DNA from: Planktothricoides raciborskii GIHE-MW2
GTDB lineage: Bacteria > Cyanobacteriota > Cyanobacteriia > Cyanobacteriales > Laspinemataceae
DNA: 64,000 bases
NCBI RefSeq assembly: GCF_040564635.1
Contig: NZ_CP159837.1
Location: forward strand, 2,607,001-2,671,000
Direction: 5' to 3'
The notes beneath the pieces were generated by a model. It ran no database searches. It was given only the letters and a program-made list of their open reading frames with translations, and was not told where the DNA came from. Both the position numbers and the translations under genes were made by a program. This document shows, in pieces, positions 58,495-64,000 of the stretch (position 1 is its first letter; every line of letters begins with the position of its first letter).

Positions 58495-61206
58495 ATGCAT
58501 CGCCATTCTTTATCCCTAATTACATCCCTAACTAGCTTGGGCTTATGGCTAATTCCCGCATCAGCCCTATATCTCGGTGGTTGTTCCTCCCCAACCGCAA
58601 CAGTGACTAATCAGGTTTATACCCCGGAACAGCTACAACAAATCGCCCGTTCCATCGCCGTGAAGGTGTTGAGTGGCGATAACCGAGGGTCGGGAACCTT
58701 GATTAGTCGCCAAGGAGATGGCCAAAATCAGGTCTATACGGTGTTGACCAATAGCCATGTAGTCACCCCCGGACAGCCCTACCGCATTGAAACCCCGGAT
58801 GGGCAAGTTTATCCGGCAGAGTTGAAGGGTGGGGAGTTGGTGGAGAATTTTGCCGGGAAAGATGCGGCTTTGTTGGAGTTTCGCAGTAGCAACGACTACC
58901 CGGTGGCAACTCAGACCGGGAATAGTCCCACGGTGGGGGATAAGGTGTTGGCGGCTGGGTTTCCTTATGATGGGGATGGGCTGGTTTTTGCCCCAGGGAC
59001 CGTGGAGTTATTGTCGGATCCGGCTTTGCAGGGGGGATATCAAGTTGGCTATAGCAGCGAAATTCAGCAGGGGATGAGTGGTGGCCCGGTGTTGAATAGT
59101 CAAGGTGAGTTGGTGGCAATTAATGGCATGGCCGCTTTTCCCATTTTGCAGCAGGCATATACTTATATGGACGGTTCCCGGCCCGATGATGGCTTGCGGC
59201 AACAGATGAATCGCTTGAGTTGGGGGGTTCCGGTGGCAATGTTAGTTCCTCCCAACTCCAATACCGGACAAAATCGCCCTCTGACTGGGTTAGCGGCAGA
59301 GGTGGATGAGATAGCAGCTAAAATTACCGTCCGCATTGAAGCGGAAACAGGCAATGGGTCGGGAGTGATTGTTGCCCAAAAGAAAAATTTATTATCTGGA
59401 AATACCTATTATGTCGCTACTGCCACTCATGTGGTGGAAAACAAAGCCAAGTATGAAGTAGTGACACCAGACGGAAAACGCTATCCCGTGAACTATGGCA
59501 AAGTGAAGCGATTTCCGGGAGTAGACTTGGCAGTGTTGCAGTTTAGCAGCCGAGAAACCTACCCCGTAGCAACTCTGGCTGAGTATAAGTTAGGAGTGGA
59601 AGAAAGGCAGTTTGTATTTCTCTCAGGATGGCCCGGAGTGAAACCGGGCAGCCCCTTTCAGCGAGAATTTACTGCGGGAAGGGCTTTCAGTGAGGCTGGA
59701 GGGTCGGTTAAAGTTCAAAGTGCTTCGTCTCTAGTCGAAGGTTACGAGTTGGTGTACACCAATTTGAGTAAAAAAGGTATGAGTGGTGGACCGGTATTGG
59801 ACACCCAGGGGCGAGTGATTGGGATTAATGCGGCTGTCGAGGGAAATATGTTGGGCTATAGCTTGGGAGTACCCATTAGAACTCTGGTGGGTTTGGCTTC
59901 TCAAGCAGGGATTGAATCAGAATGGTTGAAGGTAGAAACTGTTCCGCCACGGGAATTAACTGAACAAGAAACGATAGATTCTGTTATCGTTACCGTATTG
60001 ACTCTGGAAAAACCTTCTTCAACTGGAACTTATGGAGATTGGGTAAATTATGGCAACCAGTTGTGGCGAGTGGGTTTCAATGAACTAGCAATTGAGGCAT
60101 TTGACCAAGCGACTAAAATTAAGCCGAAGTCATATCCCGCTTGGTATGGAAAAGGGTTAGCCCTGAAAGGGGACGAAAAATACCGAGAAGCTATTGCCGC
60201 TTTCGATCAAGTTATTCAAATTCAATCTAATATCTCCGAAGCATGGCGAGAACGGGGAGAAGCTTTTGCCCGGTTAAAGGACTATCCTCAAGCCCTGGCA
60301 TCTATTGATGCAGCCATTAAGCATAGTCGGCAACCGGATTTTAAGCTTTCTGGGCTGCGCGGCGATTGGCTGAGTGAATTAAAACGCTATCCAGAAGCAG
60401 TTGATGCCTACAGTGAAGCGATAAAAATTAAACCTCATTTGTTTGCCTACTACAACCGGGGAAATGCCTGGAGTAACCGAGAAAACTATGAAAAAGCGAT
60501 CGCTGACTACACCCAAGCCATCAACCTTGACCCTGAACTTGCCGCAGCCTACAGCAACCGGGGACTTGCCTGGAGAAACCTCAAAGACTATCAAAAAGCG
60601 ATCACCGACTATACCCAAGCCATCAACCTTGACCCAAAACTTGCCGCAGCCTACAGCAACCGAGGAATTGCCTGGGCTGACCTAAAAGATTATGAAAAAG
60701 CGATCGCTGACTACACCCAAGCCATCAACCTTGACCCTAAAGATGCCGCAGCCTACTACAACCGGGGAATTGCCTGGAGTGACCTAAAAGATTATGAAAA
60801 AGCGATCGCTGACTACACCCAAGCCATCAACCTTGACCCTGAACTTGCCGAAGCCTACAACGGTCGGGGAATTGCCTGGGCTAACCTAAAAGAGTATCAA
60901 AAAGCGATCGCCGACTTCAACCAAGCCATTAACCTTGACCCTAAAGATGCCGAAGCCTACTACAATCGGGGACTTGCCTGGGCTAACCTAAAAGAGTATG
61001 AAAAAGCGATCGCTGACTTCACCCAAGCCATCAACCTTGACCCCAAACTTGCCGCAGCCTACGGCAACCGGGGAATTGCCTATATTTATTTAGGAGATAA
61101 AGAAACAGCGATTGAAGATACGAAAAAAGCTGAACAGCTATTTTGTCAGCAAGGTAGTCCTAAATGTGAGTCAGTGCGAGATTTTCTCAAACAGCTTGGC
61201 GAATAG
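58495..61206 (+). CDS. Lipoprotein with two trypsin-like serine protease domains and TPR repeats
   Basis: 903 residues. The signal ends in a lipobox (ALYLGGCSS). Protease domain 1 (about 45-260): His in NSHVV, Asp in GKDAALLEF, Ser in GMSGGPV. Protease domain 2 (about 265-480): His in ATHVVE, Asp in GVDLAVLQF, Ser in GMSGGPVLD. Both triads look complete. From about residue 515 to the end are roughly eleven TPR units; the last seven are nearly identical 34-residue (102-bp) copies of the AYxNRGxAWxNLKDYEKAIAD type. It should sit on the outer face of a membrane and may cut or guard proteins bound through the TPRs. Tandem DNA copies invite changes in TPR number. Confidence 0.92.
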   Translation: MHRHSLSLITSLTSLGLWLIPASALYLGGCSSPTATVTNQVYTPEQLQQIARSIAVKVLSGDNRGSGTLISRQGDGQNQVYTVLTNSHVVTPGQPYRIETPDGQVYPAELKGGELVENFAGKDAALLEFRSSNDYPVATQTGNSPTVGDKVLAAGFPYDGDGLVFAPGTVELLSDPALQGGYQVGYSSEIQQGMSGGPVLNSQGELVAINGMAAFPILQQAYTYMDGSRPDDGLRQQMNRLSWGVPVAMLVPPNSNTGQNRPLTGLAAEVDEIAAKITVRIEAETGNGSGVIVAQKKNLLSGNTYYVATATHVVENKAKYEVVTPDGKRYPVNYGKVKRFPGVDLAVLQFSSRETYPVATLAEYKLGVEERQFVFLSGWPGVKPGSPFQREFTAGRAFSEAGGSVKVQSASSLVEGYELVYTNLSKKGMSGGPVLDTQGRVIGINAAVEGNMLGYSLGVPIRTLVGLASQAGIESEWLKVETVPPRELTEQETIDSVIVTVLTLEKPSSTGTYGDWVNYGNQLWRVGFNELAIEAFDQATKIKPKSYPAWYGKGLALKGDEKYREAIAAFDQVIQIQSNISEAWRERGEAFARLKDYPQALASIDAAIKHSRQPDFKLSGLRGDWLSELKRYPEAVDAYSEAIKIKPHLFAYYNRGNAWSNRENYEKAIADYTQAINLDPELAAAYSNRGLAWRNLKDYQKAITDYTQAINLDPKLAAAYSNRGIAWADLKDYEKAIADYTQAINLDPKDAAAYYNRGIAWSDLKDYEKAIADYTQAINLDPELAEAYNGRGIAWANLKEYQKAIADFNQAINLDPKDAEAYYNRGLAWANLKEYEKAIADFTQAINLDPKLAAAYGNRGIAYIYLGDKETAIEDTKKAEQLFCQQGSPKCESVRDFLKQLGE

Positions 61207-61259
61207 TTTGGGGTGAACCTTTGTGTCTCTTTGTGTCTTTGTGGTTCAATTCTCTATTT

Positions 61260-62100
61260 TTTTTACCACAGAACTCTGTCGGACATGGGGATAAATAGGT
61301 GAACATAATTAATTGCACTTTTCGTTCTCCACCGATAGGCTTTGGATTCCCGCCTTCGCGGGAATGACAGTTTTTCTAATGAACCTTTGTGTTCTTTGTG
61401 TCTTTGTGGTTCAATTCTCTATTATTTTTTACCACAAAGGCACAGAGGACACGAAGATGGAAATAGGTGAACATAATTAATTGCACTTTTCGTTCTCCAC
61501 CGATAGGCTTTGGATTCCCGCCTTCGCGGGAATGACAGTTTTTCTAATGAACCTTTGTGTTCTTTGTGTCTTTGTGGTTCAATTCTCTATTTTTTTTTAC
61601 CACAGAACTCTGTCGGACATGGGGATAAATAGGTGAACATAATTAATTGCACTTTTCGTTCTCCACCGATAGGCTTTGGATTCCCGCCTTCGCGGGAATG
61701 ACAGTTTTTCTAATGAACCTTTGTGTTCTTTATGTCTTTGTGGTTCAATTCTCTATTTTTTTTACCACAAAGGCACAGAGGACACGAAGGAAGAAATAGG
61801 TGAACATAATTAATTGCACTTTTCGTTCTCCACCGATAGGCTTTGGATTCCCGCCTTCGCGGGAATGACAGTTTTTCTAATGAACCTTTGTGTTCTTTGT
61901 GTCTTTGTGGTTCAATTCTCTATTTTTTTTACCACAAAGGCACAGAGGACACGAAGGAAGAAATAGGTGAACATAATTAATTGCACTTTTCGTTCTCCAC
62001 CGATAGGCTTTGGATTCCCGCCTTCGCGGGAATGACAGTTTTTCTAATGAACCTTTGTGTTCTTTGTGTCTTTGTGGTTCAATTCTCTATTTTTTTACCA
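61260..62100. repeat. Five tandem units of about 167 bp
   Basis: The marker GAACATAATT recurs at 61301, 61469, 61635, 61802 and 61969 (168, 166, 167, 167 bp apart). Each unit contains TTGCACTTTTCGTTCTCCACCG, the GATTCCCGCC-TTCG-CGGGAATGAC palindrome, GAACCTTTGTGTTCTTTGTG and an inverted partner ACCACAAAGGCACAGAGGACACGAAG or, in two units, ACCACAGAACTCTGTCGGAC. No gene. It lies between the protease gene and the ruvB stop, which converge. Confidence 0.95.
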
Positions 62101-62165
62101 CAAATGCATAAAATAAACACAGATATAAGCAGAATAAATAAACCAAATTTTTGCCAATGATTCTG

Positions 62166-63410
62166 TTAAATATTCAGAGATAATTGTTGTTCATTGTTGG
62201 GGTGATGATAACCTAAATGTTGCCATGCGGCAGGGGTGGCAATGCGACCGCGATGGGTGCGATTAAGATAGCCAATTTGTAATAGATAGGGTTCGTAAAC
62301 TTCTTCAATGGTTTGGGCATCTTCCCCCGTGGCAGCCGCTAGAGTATTTAAGCCCACTGGCCCGCCATTAAAGTTAGAAATCATTACCGTTAATAAGAGG
62401 CGATCGCTCCAATCGAGTCCACGAGGATCGACATTAAAAAGTTCCAAGGCTTCTTGGGCTAATTCGGCTGTAATAGTAGGGGCTTTTTTCACTTGCACAT
62501 AATCGCGAACTCGTTTAAGCAATCGATTAGCAATGCGCGGGGTGCCACGGGAACGGCGGGCTATTTCGATCGCCCCTGTTTCGGTGACGGGAATATTCAG
62601 AATATTGGCCGTTCTTAATACTACTAAAGTCAGTTCATCTACTTCATAAAATCGCAGCCGTTGAATCAGACCAAAGCGATCGCGCAACGGTGAAGTTAAA
62701 TTACCCACCTTGGTCGTTGCCCCCACCAAAGTAAAGGGTTTTAAAGGAATACTGCGAGTTTTGGCACTTTGACCTTTACCAATCGTAATATCTACCCGAA
62801 AATCCTCCATTGCCGGATAGAGAATTTCTTCACTCATGCGAGTTAAGCGGTGAATTTCATCAATAAACAGCACATCTCCGGGTTGCAAATTCACCAACAA
62901 ACCGACAATATCTCGCGGACGTTCCAAAGCTGGGGCACTGGTAATTTTACAAGTAACTCCCATTTCTGAAGCGAGAATCATCGCCATTGTAGTTTTGCCC
63001 AAACCGGGCGGGCCATAAAGTAGCAAATGATCCAAAGGTTCCTGGCGGGATTTTGCTGCTTGAATCGCAATATCCATCACTTCTTTCAGGTCTTTTTGGC
63101 CAATATAGTCGTGTAAGCTTTGCGGTCTGATCGTTTCATCTTGGGAAATATTTTTTCGATCTTCCGGGGTTTCTTCGGCAAGTAAAAGCGAAGTATTCTC
63201 GGACACATCTCCTGGGCTAAACGGGGACATTTTTGGAGTAAATGCTTCCCCCCTACTGGATTCTTCTTTTGTCGGTGGTTCGACTGCTTTTGATGAGGCT
63301 TTGGATGAGGCTTTTGATTTGGGCTGCTTTGACGGTGCTGAGTTTGATGGGGCTTGATTTGGCTTGGGTTCAGGTTCGCCAGAGGGTTGTTTGGAAGAAA
63401 TAATTGCCAT
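62166..63410 (-). CDS. ruvB: Holliday junction branch migration ATPase RuvB
   Basis: 414 residues from ATG 63408-63410 ([18 protein letters not shown]); a TTG/other reading to 63440 is not needed. The first about 90 residues are a low-complexity Pro/Ser/Lys extension ([13 protein letters not shown]), then the RuvB core: [16 protein letters not shown], Walker [10 protein letters not shown], Walker [10 protein letters not shown], sensor 1 [21 protein letters not shown], and C-terminal winged helix with [13 protein letters not shown]. With RuvA it drives branch migration of Holliday junctions. N-terminal extensions of this kind are frequent in cyanobacterial RuvB. Confidence 0.96.
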   Translation of the reverse strand: MAIISSKQPSGEPEPKPNQAPSNSAPSKQPKSKASSKASSKAVEPPTKEESSRGEAFTPKMSPFSPGDVSENTSLLLAEETPEDRKNISQDETIRPQSLHDYIGQKDLKEVMDIAIQAAKSRQEPLDHLLLYGPPGLGKTTMAMILASEMGVTCKITSAPALERPRDIVGLLVNLQPGDVLFIDEIHRLTRMSEEILYPAMEDFRVDITIGKGQSAKTRSIPLKPFTLVGATTKVGNLTSPLRDRFGLIQRLRFYEVDELTLVVLRTANILNIPVTETGAIEIARRSRGTPRIANRLLKRVRDYVQVKKAPTITAELAQEALELFNVDPRGLDWSDRLLLTVMISNFNGGPVGLNTLAAATGEDAQTIEEVYEPYLLQIGYLNRTHRGRIATPAAWQHLGYHHPNNEQQLSLNI

Positions 63411-63591
63411 AAATTTCAGGTAAATCAGAGTCAGAAGCAAGATAATATCGATTTATTGTTAAGATTTGTGATTAATTGTTGTCCTTTGTCCTTTGTCCTT
63501 TGTTCTTTGTCCTTTGTCCTGGGAAACAATAAGAAATAACCAATCGCAAATGACCAATGAACAATGACAGTGAATTAATAGTGGAGTGCTG

Positions 63592-64000
63592 ATGACAGTA
63601 AAGCTGAGTGATTCGATTTCCGATGATGTGACGTTTGAGCAGGCGATCGCCTTAACCCAATCCTTGCTTTCCCATATGGAACAAGGGCATATCCCAGAAT
63701 CAGATATCTTGGCCACGATGCAAAAGCTGGTCAGCACTCTGGCCGGAGCACGGGGTTTTTTTGTATCTTATCTCACGGACGATCGCCCCTTTGCGGATCT
63801 GCCTACTGAAGCGACCCTAGCAGCCTTGACCACTTCTCCAGAGATTGTATCTGAATTATTGGTGAAAAATTTGGCCATGTCTTCGGCAATGGTGCTGACC
63901 CACCGTCGTCGAGATGATGAAACGATGGCAAAACAGTCAGAACGAGTCCGGGAAAGATCCAGTCAGTTAATCACATCTTTGGGCTTACCGGAATTTTCTC
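63592..64000 (+). CDS. Unknown protein, partial (cut by the right edge)
   Basis: ATG at 63592 with GTGGAG 8-10 nt upstream; the frame is open to the edge (136 codons). The protein begins MTVKLSDSISDDVTFEQAIA and has GARGFFVSYLTDDRPFADLP, then helices (LVKNLAMSSAMVLTHRR). It looks like a conserved cyanobacterial protein, but I do not recognise the family and the C-terminus is missing. It diverges from ruvB. Confidence 0.7.
   Translation, partial: MTVKLSDSISDDVTFEQAIALTQSLLSHMEQGHIPESDILATMQKLVSTLAGARGFFVSYLTDDRPFADLPTEATLAALTTSPEIVSELLVKNLAMSSAMVLTHRRRDDETMAKQSERVRERSSQLITSLGLPEFS

Noticed and set aside
1-64000. tRNA or rRNA genes
   Set aside because: I looked through intergenic stretches for tRNA-like TPsiC and acceptor patterns and found none that hold together; a covariance search would be decisive.

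Overview
The window comes from a cyanobacterium, most likely a filamentous Oscillatoriales-type genome. Evidence seen: the octamer GCGATCGC (HIP1) occurs throughout; genes for PsbO (photosystem II) and an RpaA-type circadian/light regulator are present, along with COP23, AMIN, DUF29 and several Uma2/DUF820 proteins; and intergenic DNA is full of short palindromic repeat families. I saw no rRNA or tRNA gene. Both ends cut through genes: a DUF29 protein on the left and an unknown protein on the right.

Layout. 1-8.2 kb: small accessory genes (DUF29, an MNT nucleotidyltransferase, Uma2, a STAND-type NTPase behind a 10-bp tandem repeat, a small secreted Cys-containing protein), then an AMIN envelope protein, a LapA-like membrane protein and a phosphoglucomutase/phosphomannomutase. 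8.8-12.4 kb: cobyrinate a,c-diamide synthase, threonine synthase and a MoaD/ThiS sulfur carrier. 12.5-25.9 kb: a complete type I CRISPR-Cas locus of the MYXAN/Dev kind (cas6-cas3-cas8a1/csx13-cas7/devR-cas5/devS-cas4::cas1-cas2), all leftward, followed by a 44-repeat array whose trailer end is at the left. 25.9-30 kb: repeat-rich DNA, a degenerate histidine-kinase-like protein and psbO. 30-34.5 kb: a small unknown gene, an RTX/PPC protein and a low-GC patch with an orphan phage tail-fibre-like gene. 34.6-38.2 kb: rpaA, mobA, a rhodanese and two small genes. 38.6-46.3 kb: a ten-PAS histidine kinase and a REC-GAF-kinase protein. 46.5-64 kb: an oligopeptide-type binding protein, a Rieske protein, SUMT, an ABC-class ATPase, an alpha/beta hydrolase, Uma2, a Ser/Thr kinase, COP23, an orphan antitoxin, a double-protease/TPR lipoprotein and ruvB, separated by tandem and dispersed repeats.

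The most interesting part is the CRISPR-Cas locus. Besides the regular array there are repeat-derived pseudo-repeats inside the cas operon. One sits 21 nt upstream of the likely cas6 start and another 22 nt upstream of the likely cas4-cas1 start. Both keep the six-base-pair stem of the CRISPR repeat while the loop and flanks have drifted. The cas6-proximal one is paired with a second pseudo-repeat to make a one-spacer mini-array. I infer a repeat-derived leader element (a Cas6-binding hairpin, or a CreA-like regulatory crRNA) controlling cas6 and the adaptation genes. The locus is also bracketed by two identical 38-bp bidirectional terminator-like hairpins, and its oldest repeat is split by a MITE-like element with a 3-bp target duplication.

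Functions of protein families come from established knowledge of those families; coordinates, motifs and repeats were read directly. No database search was run.
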